From G963663365 sp963663365 (GTDB lineage: Bacteria; Hinthialibacterota; Hinthialibacteria; Hinthialibacterales; G963663365), in assembly GCA_963663365.2 (NCBI GenBank), contig CAXXIH010000008.1, positions 1,426,001 through 1,490,000 on the forward strand: DNA of 64,000 nucleotides. Reading direction: 5' to 3'. Position numbers and translations under genes: made by a program. This document shows, in pieces, positions 8,547 through 17,633 of this stretch. The stretch's first letter is position 1, and every line of letters begins with the position of its first letter. Below the pieces are notes generated by a model. That model searched no databases. It was not told the DNA's origin and saw only the letters and a program-made list of their open reading frames with translations.

Positions 8547-11500
8547 ATGAACGCTAAAATTATTTCCCTGACAACAATTGCAATTATCGTTCTGGCGGCC
8601 TTATCCGGCCCCTGTGCCGGCTGGCCTACATTCCGCGCAGATCCGGCACGTACGGGCTATACCGATGAGAGCCTTCCCAGCCAATTATCGATCCAATGGA
8701 TACGGCAATCGAATCATGCCCCACAGCCCGCTTGGGCCACCGAACCGAGAATGCCCTTCGATCATGCGTTCCACACCGTCATCGCGGATGGAACGCTGGT
8801 TTTCGGTGATTCGGTTGAATGCAGCATCAATGCCATCGATGCGGTCACAGGCAAAGCCCGTTGGTCCTATGTCACAGATGGGCCGATCCGTTTCGCCCCG
8901 GCGGTATGGCAAGACCGTGTCTTTGCGGTGAGTGACGATGGCTGTCTTTATTGCTTATCTGCTCGTGACGGTCAGCTTTTATGGAAAAAACGCGGCGCGC
9001 CGGAAACACGCATGGTTTTGGGAAACGACCGGATGATCTCCCGTTGGCCCGCGCGGGGTGGCGTGGCTGTTTTGGATGGAATTGTCTATTACGGAGCAGG
9101 CATTTGGCAAAGCGAAGGCATCTATTTATACGCGCTCGATGCAAAAACCGGTGAGCCGGTTTGGACAAATGAAACGGCGGGGGGGATGGAAATGGACCAG
9201 CCTCACGGCGGAGCGCGCGCGAAAAGCGGCGTAACCTCCCAAGGGTATCTGGTTCTCTCCGGCGATCATTTTATTTTGCCGACCGGACGAGCTATACCCG
9301 CCGGATTTAACCGTAAGACAGGTGAATTCCTGTATTACCATCTTCAAAAATATTCTCCCAGCGGTGGCACCCGTACCGCCGCCGATTCCGAGCATTTCTT
9401 CAACCTGGGCTACAAAGAAACACTGGAAATTTTCAATCTCAGCGATGGAGAACGCAACGCGAAACTTAAAGCAACCGCGATTGCTATTTCACCCGAAGCG
9501 GTTTGGTTGGCCGGAAAAGGCACAATCGGGAAATACACATGGGTAGAAGTTGAGAAGGCGGATAAACGAGGGGAAAAGTATAAGACAAAAGAACTACAAG
9601 AAGTCTGGAAACATGAAATCAAAACCGCAGGAACCGAACTGATTATTGCGGGAAACACGCTTGTATCGAGTGGGGACCGGCAAGTCTGTTTGCTTAACAA
9701 AGAAACCGGCGATGAGTTATGCCGGTTTGAAGTCGATGGCGCTCCATTAGGCTTGGCAGTGGCGGATGGGAAACTCTATGTCAGCACAGACCAAGGCAGC
9801 ATTTACTGCATGGGCAAAGAAAAGCCGCAGCAGCAAATCGTCCATAAGAAACAATTGGATACAAACTCATATGGCGACAATCAAAAGTTCGCCGAAGCCG
9901 CCGAAGATAGTATCCGCAAAACGAATGTCACGGAGGGTTTCTGCTTGGACTTGGGATGCGGCGCCGGTGAATTGGCCTACGAGTTAGCCAAGCGCACCGA
10001 TCTGCAAATTTGCGCCATCGATCCTGATCCCAAAAATGTTGCCGAAGCGCGAAAGAAACTCATCGCGGCGGGGCTTTATGGAACCAAAGTCATCGTGCAC
10101 CAAGGCGATCTATCTGCAACCGGCTATCCCGATTACTTCGCGGATTTGATTGTCTCCGGCCGCTCGGTGCTTGAGGGAGCGCATGCGGTCCCGGTTCTGG
10201 AAATGCGCAGATTACAACGTCCTTATGGAGGCATGACGTATCTCGGTTCAGCGGAGAATGCCAAAGTAACCAGCCGTGATGCGCTTTCCGGTGCGGCCAA
10301 CTGGACCCACCAATACACCAATACAGCTAATACCTGTTGTTCTTTGGATGAAATTGTCAAAGGGCCGCTTGAGGTTCTTTGGTTTCGCGATGCCGATCAA
10401 GACATGCCTCAACGGCACGGACGTGGTCCATCGCCGCTTTTTTATAACGGTCGTCTGTATGTAATGGGCCTCAATGCATTGCGTTGTGTCGATGCTTACA
10501 ATGGCCGCACATTGTGGGAATATCCGTTCCCGGGAATTCTAAAAGCCTACGACCAAGACCACCTGATGGGCACGGCCGGTACCGGAAGCGTTTTCTGCAT
10601 TACGCCGAATGGCGTCTATGTCCACCAAGATGATCTATGTTATCGCATCGACTCAACCACAGGCGAGCTGTTGGATAAGTTCTCCGCGCCGCCTTTGCCC
10701 GATGGAACACCAAGCACCTGGGGATATATCGCCAGTGTGGGAGATACGCTGTTCGGTACGGTTGCCGATACCAGTCACATTGTGAAGTGGCGGTACCTGC
10801 AAGGCGATATGAGTAGTCAGTTTACGGAATCCAAATCGTTGTTTGCAGTCGATGCGCGTACCGGAAAACAGAAATGGGTCTTTCACGCAGAAGACTCCAT
10901 ACGTCACAACACAATCGGTATAGGCGACGGTTTGATCTATCTCATCGACCGTCCGTTGGCGGTACAAGACCGAATTGATTATGAGAAAAAGAAACGGCGT
11001 GGCGAATCGGGAAAAGAAGAAGAGGTCATTCCCGAGCACCAAACGGGAACCTTATATGCATTGGATATGGAAACCGGCGATGTCGTTTGGAAAAAGGAAA
11101 GCGATATCTTTGGAACACTCTTAGCGGTCAGCGTGCCAAGCGATGTCCTCCTTATGACTTACCAACCCACACGCTTTCGATTGGATTCGGAAATCGGCGG
11201 ACGTATGGCAGCGTACCGCGCTTCGAATGGCGAAAAGATGTGGGACATCAAAGCCGAATACGCATCGCGTCCTCTAATCAATGGCAATTTAATCTACGCG
11301 CAGCCGAGCGCTTGGAATCTACTTACCGGAGAGCAAACGGAATTCAACTTCAGCCGTTCCTATGGATGCGGAACCATCGCCGGCTCAAAGAACATGATGG
11401 TCTTTCGATCCGCCACGCTGGGTTACATCGATCTCACAAAGGGAGAGGAGACCCACAATTACGGCGGTGTCCGTGCAGGTTGTTGGATTAACGCTATTCC

Positions 11501-11591
11501 GGCGGGTGGTTTGCTCTTGGTTCCGGATGCGGTCAGCGGCTGCGTTTGTAGCTACCAAATGCACGCTTCCGTGGCCCTGCAATCGAGATAA
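8547..11591 (+). CDS. Secreted PQQ-like beta-propeller protein with internal SAM-methyltransferase domain
   Basis: A 1014-residue exported protein (signal peptide TTIAIIVLAALSGPCAGW) with two PQQ-type quinoprotein-like propellers, at about residues 30-430 and 590-1000. These have repeated blades such as GTLVFGDS, VSDDGCLYCLSARDGQLLWK and LYALDMETGDVVWKKE. Between them, about residues 450-570, lies a class I methyltransferase module with the SAM motif GFCLDLGCGAGELAYELA, an acidic strand ICAIDPDPKN and a VHQGDLS strand. It lacks the tryptophan-docking and calcium ligands needed to call it a true PQQ dehydrogenase. Such methyltransferase-propeller fusions occur in planctomycete-like genomes, but their function is unknown. 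A methyltransferase with an export signal is odd, since SAM is cytoplasmic. Confidence 0.75.
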   Translation: MNAKIISLTTIAIIVLAALSGPCAGWPTFRADPARTGYTDESLPSQLSIQWIRQSNHAPQPAWATEPRMPFDHAFHTVIADGTLVFGDSVECSINAIDAVTGKARWSYVTDGPIRFAPAVWQDRVFAVSDDGCLYCLSARDGQLLWKKRGAPETRMVLGNDRMISRWPARGGVAVLDGIVYYGAGIWQSEGIYLYALDAKTGEPVWTNETAGGMEMDQPHGGARAKSGVTSQGYLVLSGDHFILPTGRAIPAGFNRKTGEFLYYHLQKYSPSGGTRTAADSEHFFNLGYKETLEIFNLSDGERNAKLKATAIAISPEAVWLAGKGTIGKYTWVEVEKADKRGEKYKTKELQEVWKHEIKTAGTELIIAGNTLVSSGDRQVCLLNKETGDELCRFEVDGAPLGLAVADGKLYVSTDQGSIYCMGKEKPQQQIVHKKQLDTNSYGDNQKFAEAAEDSIRKTNVTEGFCLDLGCGAGELAYELAKRTDLQICAIDPDPKNVAEARKKLIAAGLYGTKVIVHQGDLSATGYPDYFADLIVSGRSVLEGAHAVPVLEMRRLQRPYGGMTYLGSAENAKVTSRDALSGAANWTHQYTNTANTCCSLDEIVKGPLEVLWFRDADQDMPQRHGRGPSPLFYNGRLYVMGLNALRCVDAYNGRTLWEYPFPGILKAYDQDHLMGTAGTGSVFCITPNGVYVHQDDLCYRIDSTTGELLDKFSAPPLPDGTPSTWGYIASVGDTLFGTVADTSHIVKWRYLQGDMSSQFTESKSLFAVDARTGKQKWVFHAEDSIRHNTIGIGDGLIYLIDRPLAVQDRIDYEKKKRRGESGKEEEVIPEHQTGTLYALDMETGDVVWKKESDIFGTLLAVSVPSDVLLMTYQPTRFRLDSEIGGRMAAYRASNGEKMWDIKAEYASRPLINGNLIYAQPSAWNLLTGEQTEFNFSRSYGCGTIAGSKNMMVFRSATLGYIDLTKGEETHNYGGVRAGCWINAIPAGGLLLVPDAVSGCVCSYQMHASVALQSR

Positions 11592-11633
11592 CGCAAGAGA
11601 TTAAATCTCAAAGGGTCTCCGGATGCCGGTCAA

Positions 11634-12317
11634 TCAATGGGTTTCATCGGGATTGATAAGTCTCCCCGAATCCATATTCATGCGCCGGTTAGCTGTTTGC
11701 GCGGCATTTTCATCGTGAGTCACCAGCAAAACCGCGCCGCCTTCATCGGCAAACGTCTTTAAGGCCTGCAAAACAATCTTCGCGTTTTCACGATCCAGAT
11801 TGCCGGTAGGTTCATCCGCCAAAAGTAATCGCGGCCGGTTTAGAAGCGCCCGGGCTAAGGCGGTGCGTTGCTGCTCACCAACACTCAATTCGGAAGGCAC
11901 ATGCCCCGCGCGTTTTGTGAGTTGAAAACGTTCCAAAAGTTCAAGCGCCCGTGCTTTTGCATCCGGTGTACGAATCGTCATGGAAGGAACCAGAACATTA
12001 TCGAGAACGCTCAAATAATTCACCAAATGAAAGCGTTGAAATACAAACCCAATCTCTTCCGCGCGTAAACAGGCGCGGCGGTCCGGCGCATAGGCATAGG
12101 GTTCCTGATTGACAAGTTTTACCGAGCCGCGATCCGGCGCAAGCAAACCACCAGCGGTCAAAAGCATAGTTGTTTTCCCACAACCACTGGGGCCTTGCAC
12201 AGCCATAAAATCACCGGATTGCAGTTCCAGACAAACATCTTCGAGCGCGGTCACGGCTCCGTCCGCGCCCGTATATGTTTTGCTGACATGGGTTAACTCA
12301 AGAATCGAATCGTTCAT
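11634..12317 (-). CDS. ABC transporter ATP-binding protein, LolD/MacB type
   Basis: A 227-residue nucleotide-binding subunit with all ABC motifs: Walker A GPSGCGKTT, the signature SVGEQQRTALARAL, Walker B LLLADEPTGNLD, and an H-loop LLVTHDE. The sequence is closest to the MacB/LolD/FtsE class that works with FtsX-like permeases to extract lipoproteins or drive periplasmic machinery rather than to import solutes. The start codon overlaps the stop of the permease gene by 4 bp (ATGA), so the two are translationally coupled. It is the last gene of a three-gene operon. Confidence 0.9.
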   Translation of the reverse strand: MNDSILELTHVSKTYTGADGAVTALEDVCLELQSGDFMAVQGPSGCGKTTMLLTAGGLLAPDRGSVKLVNQEPYAYAPDRRACLRAEEIGFVFQRFHLVNYLSVLDNVLVPSMTIRTPDAKARALELLERFQLTKRAGHVPSELSVGEQQRTALARALLNRPRLLLADEPTGNLDRENAKIVLQALKTFADEGGAVLLVTHDENAAQTANRRMNMDSGRLINPDETH

Positions 12318-13591
12318 TCGCTATGCAAAATATTCGCCGGGTCCTGACGTGCCGCAGCCAGCGCCGGTACCCAGCTGGCAAAGGCCGCAAGCAACGGCGA
12401 GCCAATTAAGATGACAACCAACAACCGGGGATCGAGCCAATCGACCGTTGTGCGGATTTCTTTTTCCAATCCGCTATTCAGCGCGCCAAACAACACACCG
12501 GCAATATATCCCAGAACCGCTCCGAGAATCCCCAGCAGAGCGGCCCGTAAAATGAATACGAAGAAGATCTGTGCTGATCGAAGTCCTAACGCGCGAAGAA
12601 TTCCGATTTCAGAACGCCGCTCCCGTACATTGCCAAGCGCCAAAAAAGCAATCCAAGCCACGCAGCCCAGCAGTACCACCGGCACAAACCAGGCGGCAAA
12701 ATCCTCTCGTTGGCGGCGGAGTTTGGCTTGATTGTCTCTTTCGGCCTCTAAAGCAGCCACGGCCAAAGCCGTTGCCCGGTCCCGGGCTTCCGCGCGTGCA
12801 ATCGCGCGCGTCCCAAACTCGACCACCTTGGTTCCCGGCAAAATACGAGCGACTTCGCTACGTATGGCAGGAAGATCGTTTCCGGCGCAATGACATTTCA
12901 AAGCCAGAATGGCATTGATTTGTCCTTGTTTGTCGAGAAGTTTTTGAGCGGTGGCAAGATCAATCCAGACGGTAATGTCGTCTTTGGTTCCGCGTTCAGG
13001 ATGACATTCGCTCACGGTAAACGTTTCGCCAAGCAGTTGAACCTGTTCACCGGGTCCAATCCTCAAACTGTTTGCCAACTCATAGCCGACAACCATCATG
13101 CCCGGCGGGACGGCATCTTGAATCGGCTTTTTGGGATCGAGATGTGCCAAAGGAACTTCGCCACGTGTACCCATCAAAACAATCGTGCGTTTTTGTTCCG
13201 GCCATTTGATTTTTTGTTCCAGGCTGGGCAATAGATGACGTACGGTTAAGATATTCGAGTTGGCAAGTTTTTCGACATAATCTTCGGGCATATATTGAGA
13301 GGCATACCCCTCGGCATAAAAATCGCCAAGTTCCTGCCCTTCCGGCAAGATCAGAATATTGAAGCCCATGTTTTTGGTCAGCACCCGGACACTGTCCTCA
13401 TAGGCTTTCATCTCTTCGCGGGTTTTGGCCTCTTTTTGAGCCAGGATACTTTGTGTACGCGCGTCATGCGCTTTGAGCAAAGTGAGTTGGGCAACCAAAA
13501 CTCCTACGGCAATCAGAACAGAGAATACGCCTAAACCGAAATTAAATTTCCGATGGAGAATTTCACGGAAGATCAATCGCCAAATGTTCAT
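12314..13591 (-). CDS. FtsX/MacB-like ABC transporter permease
   Basis: A 425-residue permease with an N-terminal transmembrane helix (FGLGVFSVLIAVGVLVAQLT), a large periplasmic MacB-like domain (about 45-290) and three C-terminal helices. The RSEIGILRALGLRSAQI motif typical of FtsX-like domains comes just before the last helices. It pairs with the overlapping ATPase gene downstream and follows the C-terminally anchored protein 36 bp upstream. A mechanotransmission role on an envelope substrate is inferred from the family; the substrate is unknown. Confidence 0.88.
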   Translation of the reverse strand: MNIWRLIFREILHRKFNFGLGVFSVLIAVGVLVAQLTLLKAHDARTQSILAQKEAKTREEMKAYEDSVRVLTKNMGFNILILPEGQELGDFYAEGYASQYMPEDYVEKLANSNILTVRHLLPSLEQKIKWPEQKRTIVLMGTRGEVPLAHLDPKKPIQDAVPPGMMVVGYELANSLRIGPGEQVQLLGETFTVSECHPERGTKDDITVWIDLATAQKLLDKQGQINAILALKCHCAGNDLPAIRSEVARILPGTKVVEFGTRAIARAEARDRATALAVAALEAERDNQAKLRRQREDFAAWFVPVVLLGCVAWIAFLALGNVRERRSEIGILRALGLRSAQIFFVFILRAALLGILGAVLGYIAGVLFGALNSGLEKEIRTTVDWLDPRLLVVILIGSPLLAAFASWVPALAAARQDPANILHSE

Positions 13592-13627
13592 TGCAATTCA
13601 GATAATCAAACCGTCGCTCGTGACACG

Positions 13628-14887
13628 CTAGCGGAACATTTTCACCGCAAACACAACTGATCCGGCAATCAAAACACCCAATGCGATGAGCAAGTTGCGC
13701 AGCAAAGCGTTGCCGCCGGTTGAAACGGAAACGGAGCCGTTCTCGTTTCCTTGCGATTCGGTGACTGTCGTTGTCAAAACAGAAGCCGAAACCGGTGAAT
13801 CATTCTGATCTGACTCTAGAGATAGTTGGGATTCCCCGGAAGAGGTTTCTGAGAGTTCGGGCAAACCGACAAGCGGCGGTATCTCAAGATCGAGTTCAAA
13901 CCGGTTTTCGATAGAGGAATCCCAATCCACAGCCATCAATAGGTCGGTTCCGGGATTGAGTTCTTTAACTTGGCAGGAGCAGGGGCCAATGATGAACGCG
14001 CAGGCTTCACGGACATTGTCCTCTGTGATTCCCTCCCCCACCAATGCATAAAGCACACGCCCCTGTCCGAAAATAGGAAAGACCATCGGCTGGTCGGCAT
14101 AGTCGCTGGCGAGATCCGGTTCGCTGGCTAAAAGCACATTGCGCAAAAACATTTCTTCAGGATCGTTCTTAGCAATACGGAGTGTTGTAAACTCCAGCCG
14201 TATCACCGGGCCATCTACACCGTCGCCAATCGGCTCCCCGGCCGGAACCGGAAGTTCGAGTTCCGTCGGCATTGTCTCAAGGAAATTTCCAAGATGTTCA
14301 AACGCCGCATCGTCTTTTGCTTGGTTCCCGCTATCGACAAAAACCCAAACAGCGGAATAGCCATCCAAAAGTCTTGCAGCAATTTCCTTGCGTGCCGGAG
14401 AATCGATAATTCGTTGCGCGTTTTCCTTGGTAAACGCTCCGGACCAAACACCACCGGCATTTCCCGCTTGATGCGGAGAACGCACAACCATCCAGGGCAT
14501 CGCCTCTGCGTGTTGTGCGGCCCAAAGGCTGGCAACACCGTCATCCAAATCGCCCGTAACATCGGTCTCTTCTAAAAAATACCGCGGCGCCAGCCCACTC
14601 GACTCCGAAGAATCTTCCAGCCAATCCAAGATAAGACGCTGCTCACCTGTAAGGGTTCCATCATGAAAGACATGAATCTGATAAGGATCGGCAGGCCAAC
14701 GTTCCAGAGCGTAACGAAATACGGGAATACTGCATGATTGAGCATACAATGAAGAAAAGACCAGCAGTCCCCAAAGATACAAAAAAGCAAACCGGCCTAT
14801 AAACCGGTTTTGTATTCGCTCCGGCTGTGCAAACCGCATCGCCGGAGAATTGGGAAACCACTGATTCATCATCGATTTCGAGTACAT
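13628..14887 (-). CDS. Membrane-anchored protein of the ABC/FtsX operon, function unknown
   Basis: A 419-residue protein, probably periplasmic. It has an N-terminal hydrophobic segment (FAFLYLWGLLVFSSLYAQ) followed by CSIPVFRYALERWPADPYQI, a thioredoxin-like-looking N-domain, a Ser/Thr/Glu-rich linker (about 340-390) and a single C-terminal helix LLIALGVLIAGSVVFAVKMF, so it is likely tethered at the C terminus. It is the first gene of the operon with the FtsX-like permease and LolD-like ATPase and may be their periplasmic partner or substrate. Several upstream Met codons exist; ATG at 14887 is the longest. No catalytic motif was recognised. Confidence 0.65.
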   Translation of the reverse strand: MYSKSMMNQWFPNSPAMRFAQPERIQNRFIGRFAFLYLWGLLVFSSLYAQSCSIPVFRYALERWPADPYQIHVFHDGTLTGEQRLILDWLEDSSESSGLAPRYFLEETDVTGDLDDGVASLWAAQHAEAMPWMVVRSPHQAGNAGGVWSGAFTKENAQRIIDSPARKEIAARLLDGYSAVWVFVDSGNQAKDDAAFEHLGNFLETMPTELELPVPAGEPIGDGVDGPVIRLEFTTLRIAKNDPEEMFLRNVLLASEPDLASDYADQPMVFPIFGQGRVLYALVGEGITEDNVREACAFIIGPCSCQVKELNPGTDLLMAVDWDSSIENRFELDLEIPPLVGLPELSETSSGESQLSLESDQNDSPVSASVLTTTVTESQGNENGSVSVSTGGNALLRNLLIALGVLIAGSVVFAVKMFR

Positions 14888-14916
14888 TACCTAAAAGTGA
14901 AAAATGGAATGAAACC

Positions 14917-15053
14917 TTAGAAGTGGTTTCAAAACTCCTTCAGGGCTACCAAGACTCCGACAACCTAATTCGAAAAGTACTGAAACGGCGGCTCATCAGG
15001 AGATTCGCCCTCCCTCGACCATTCTTAGCCTGGAGTTTTGAAACCACTTCTAA
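14917..15053. repeat. MITE-like element with 22-bp perfect terminal inverted repeats
   Basis: Bases 14917-14938 and 15032-15053 are perfect inverted copies over 22 bp (they begin TTAGAAGTGG and end CCACTTCTAA). A further imperfect match (CAGGGCTA against TAGCCTG) extends the stem inward. The 93-bp interior has no gene. The TTA...TAA edges would suit TA target duplication, as seen with IS630/Tc1-type elements. It lies between two minus-strand genes. It could alternatively act as a very long transcription terminator hairpin, but there is no clear T-tract. Confidence 0.6.
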
Positions 15054-15178
15054 CACAAAAAGAGTCTAACATAGCAAGAAGGGGGTGCTAAGAGATGCAC
15101 CCCCTCATGGCTTTCACACAATATTACGGGAAACGAATCACCCGGATTTCAAAAACAAATACACCAGGTATGGCGATC

Positions 15179-15874
15179 TTATTTCGGAGCCGGGATGTAC
15201 TCCTTCAGTTGGCTCGTACATGTCCACGCCGGACGTGTATTGTCGTCCCACGATACCGGCTCGAATGCGTATGCTTCTTTAAGCATGTGCTTCGTTTCGG
15301 GATCGTACCAAATATCCTGAGTCGATTTCATGGCCACCGAGCGTTCATCGCGGGTGAATGTGAATTCCCATTTGGTTTGAATGCGCACGCAATTCGCAAA
15401 TTGACCGGCGGGAACTTCAACATCTTCATCAGCCAACCGCTTGGCAATTATTTTCAGCGGAATTTTGCGGTCTGAATCGCCCCATGTGATCTCGATGTTA
15501 TAAGTTTTCTCTTGCTCCGGTTCTAAATCGATAAATCCGGCCGGTAATCCCGGATCAAATTGAATCAATGTATCTCCGGCGCGTTCCCGGGGGATACTCT
15601 TATCTTCATAGATATAAAACAGCACTGGAGTGTCATCATAGTTTCCCCATGACTCCCTTAGCAACCAATACTGTTTTTGGTTTTCATCTGTCTCAAAAGA
15701 AATTGTTTTGCGGACACGGTCACCATAAACATTCTCATTGCCCACCCACGGACGTGGACCTTTATGCTCATAGATCCACTTCTCTCCGGCTTCGTACAGG
15801 TCTTCGGCCGGGACCGTTGGTGTGAACATCGCGGCAACGATAACCGCAACGAAAAAATAACCGGCATGTTTCAT
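15179..15874 (-). CDS. Exported hypothetical protein (DUF3108-like)
   Basis: The start at 15874 is supported by GGAAGGAG seven bases upstream; the frame is open further but lacks such a site. A signal peptide (YFFVAVIVAAMFTPTVPA) is followed by about 210 residues of predicted beta-rich sequence. The stretch VEVPAGQFANCVRIQT and a DIWYDPETKHMLKE segment resemble DUF3108-like or YceI-like periplasmic proteins, in which a value is obtained from a polysaccharide- or lipid-binding beta barrel. No enzyme motif is visible. The gene is monocistronic. Confidence 0.65.
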   Translation of the reverse strand: MKHAGYFFVAVIVAAMFTPTVPAEDLYEAGEKWIYEHKGPRPWVGNENVYGDRVRKTISFETDENQKQYWLLRESWGNYDDTPVLFYIYEDKSIPRERAGDTLIQFDPGLPAGFIDLEPEQEKTYNIEITWGDSDRKIPLKIIAKRLADEDVEVPAGQFANCVRIQTKWEFTFTRDERSVAMKSTQDIWYDPETKHMLKEAYAFEPVSWDDNTRPAWTCTSQLKEYIPAPK

Positions 15875-16004
15875 GACGCCACTCCTTCCAAATGTCAAAG
15901 TTCCTGCTGCACGATACCACAGCATCAACAGAAAATCTCAGAATAATTTCCCGCTGAACAACGACAGGACTCAACCATGGCCGGAAGCCTGCGAATTCGT
16001 CTAA

Positions 16005-17495
16005 TTAGTCGAGATTTTGTGCGAGTTCTTCAGCCGTGACAGAAGAAGCAATGCCATCCGCAGGGACCTCAGCACCCGCTGTCCAAACTAAGGCATTCAA
16101 TACCAGCTTCCGGTAGTTGTCATCGCCCCAGCTTTCATGGAAATGGCCGCCGGTGAAACCGAATCCGCGTCCGCCATCAGGTCGTTCCACAGCCCAAGCC
16201 AACACTTCCGCACGGCCCGGATGCTTTGCGGCAGCTTCTGTCCGGCGTACATCATCCGGAGGAGTCGCAGCCAGAATCGTCTTGATACCTTCCATCTCCG
16301 GACGAAAGCGGATGTTGAAATACCATTCGTCTTTCAGTGTGAAATCCTTCACGCCCCGGCAAATAGGATGATTCGGAAGGTTTTTGAATTCGGCAATCCA
16401 ATGCGGATTGGTTGAGAAGCCGGTTTCGTAGTAACCGCCGATCCAATCGAGTAGTTCTTTGCCGCCACGCTCTTTGGGAACTTCAACTGCATAATGCAGG
16501 CAGGCAATACCCGTACCTTTTTTGGCAAGCGCATCGAGCTGTTGTAGACGATCCCCTTGGATAATCGGGTGTCCTGCGCCGCCGTCCATAAAGAATACAA
16601 TTGCATCAGCGTTATCGTATGCGCTGGGATCTTGCGGCCAGCCGTTCTGATAGCGTGCCGTCACAATTCCGGGAACCGAATCCAGCCATTTTTTCAACAA
16701 AATGGTACCGGCATTGAATTCATGAAGGCCATGACCGTGGCTGGGGGGGCCTGCCACCAAAACGATCTTTTTGCCATCTTTCAGATTCATCCGCTTTAAA
16801 CGGACATCCTTGATTCGAATTGTCATCGGGTTGCCGACATGGAGTTGGAACGCGAGAATCCCGGACATGGAACGTTTGTCCACTTGCTCGTCCGTAAACT
16901 CCATTGTAGTAACGCCGTTGATTTTGTGGATCAGATGATTGCCACGGGCAATGATGGTGTATTCGTTCCAATCCTCTTTTTTGATGTTCTTTTCAATATC
17001 TTTGGCGTCGGCAAATGTTTCGACGACTTTTTTCTCGCCTTCCGCGCTCATCAAAACTTTCTCGCCGCGAAGAGCGAGAATGCCCCGGCCCTTCTCTTCA
17101 TACAAAATTCCGGAGTAGTTATCGCCCGCTTCAAAATCGCCCTGATATCCACCCGAAATCCAATCGCCGAAATCTTTGCTTCTGTATTGAATGCCTGAAT
17201 TCCCGCCAACAATCATGATCGACAATCGAAGTTCGAAATCATCGACTTCGCCCTGCCGCCAAAACAGGAAGGTGTTGTGTGTAATTTTGGTTTCAGGGGT
17301 TGTACGCCCGACAATAACGCCGTCTTCAACAGACCAAAGCCGGGGATCGCCATCCCATCCGGTGAGATCTTTGCCGTTAAAGAGGGATACGAATCCTTCT
17401 TCGCCGGCTTCCGAGGCAATGGCAAAGCCAGCCGAAAAAACCAAACAAAGCGTCGAAATGCACACCAAACAAAGTGAAATAGAACGTGAATTCAT
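16005..17495 (-). CDS. Secreted DUF1080 plus ThuA-like two-domain protein
   Basis: A signal peptide (MNSRSISLCLVCISTLCLVFSAGFA region) leads to a DUF1080 jelly-roll (about 30-265; FVSLFNGKDLTGWDGDPRLW, GGNSGIQYRSKDFGDWIS). A ThuA-like class I amidotransferase-fold domain follows (about 270-480; KKIVLVAGPPSHGHGLHEF, IVFFMDGGAGHP, GIACLHYAVEVP, GGHFHESWGDDNYR). ThuA and DUF1080 proteins are linked to trehalose/3-keto-sugar metabolism, so the fusion may act on 3-keto-disaccharides outside the cytoplasm. Monocistronic. This architecture is common in planctomycete-type genomes. Confidence 0.85.
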   Translation of the reverse strand: MNSRSISLCLVCISTLCLVFSAGFAIASEAGEEGFVSLFNGKDLTGWDGDPRLWSVEDGVIVGRTTPETKITHNTFLFWRQGEVDDFELRLSIMIVGGNSGIQYRSKDFGDWISGGYQGDFEAGDNYSGILYEEKGRGILALRGEKVLMSAEGEKKVVETFADAKDIEKNIKKEDWNEYTIIARGNHLIHKINGVTTMEFTDEQVDKRSMSGILAFQLHVGNPMTIRIKDVRLKRMNLKDGKKIVLVAGPPSHGHGLHEFNAGTILLKKWLDSVPGIVTARYQNGWPQDPSAYDNADAIVFFMDGGAGHPIIQGDRLQQLDALAKKGTGIACLHYAVEVPKERGGKELLDWIGGYYETGFSTNPHWIAEFKNLPNHPICRGVKDFTLKDEWYFNIRFRPEMEGIKTILAATPPDDVRRTEAAAKHPGRAEVLAWAVERPDGGRGFGFTGGHFHESWGDDNYRKLVLNALVWTAGAEVPADGIASSVTAEELAQNLD

Positions 17496-17633
17496 GGACT
17501 TAATGCTCCTTTAATTGGATCGCAAGTAGCAAAGAGGGTAGCAGACTCACTCCAGGCTTTGAACAAAGACAAAAACACCGCCCATCCTGCCAATAACCTG
17601 AACCGGGCGCAAAATTGGGCAAAATGGAATCTT

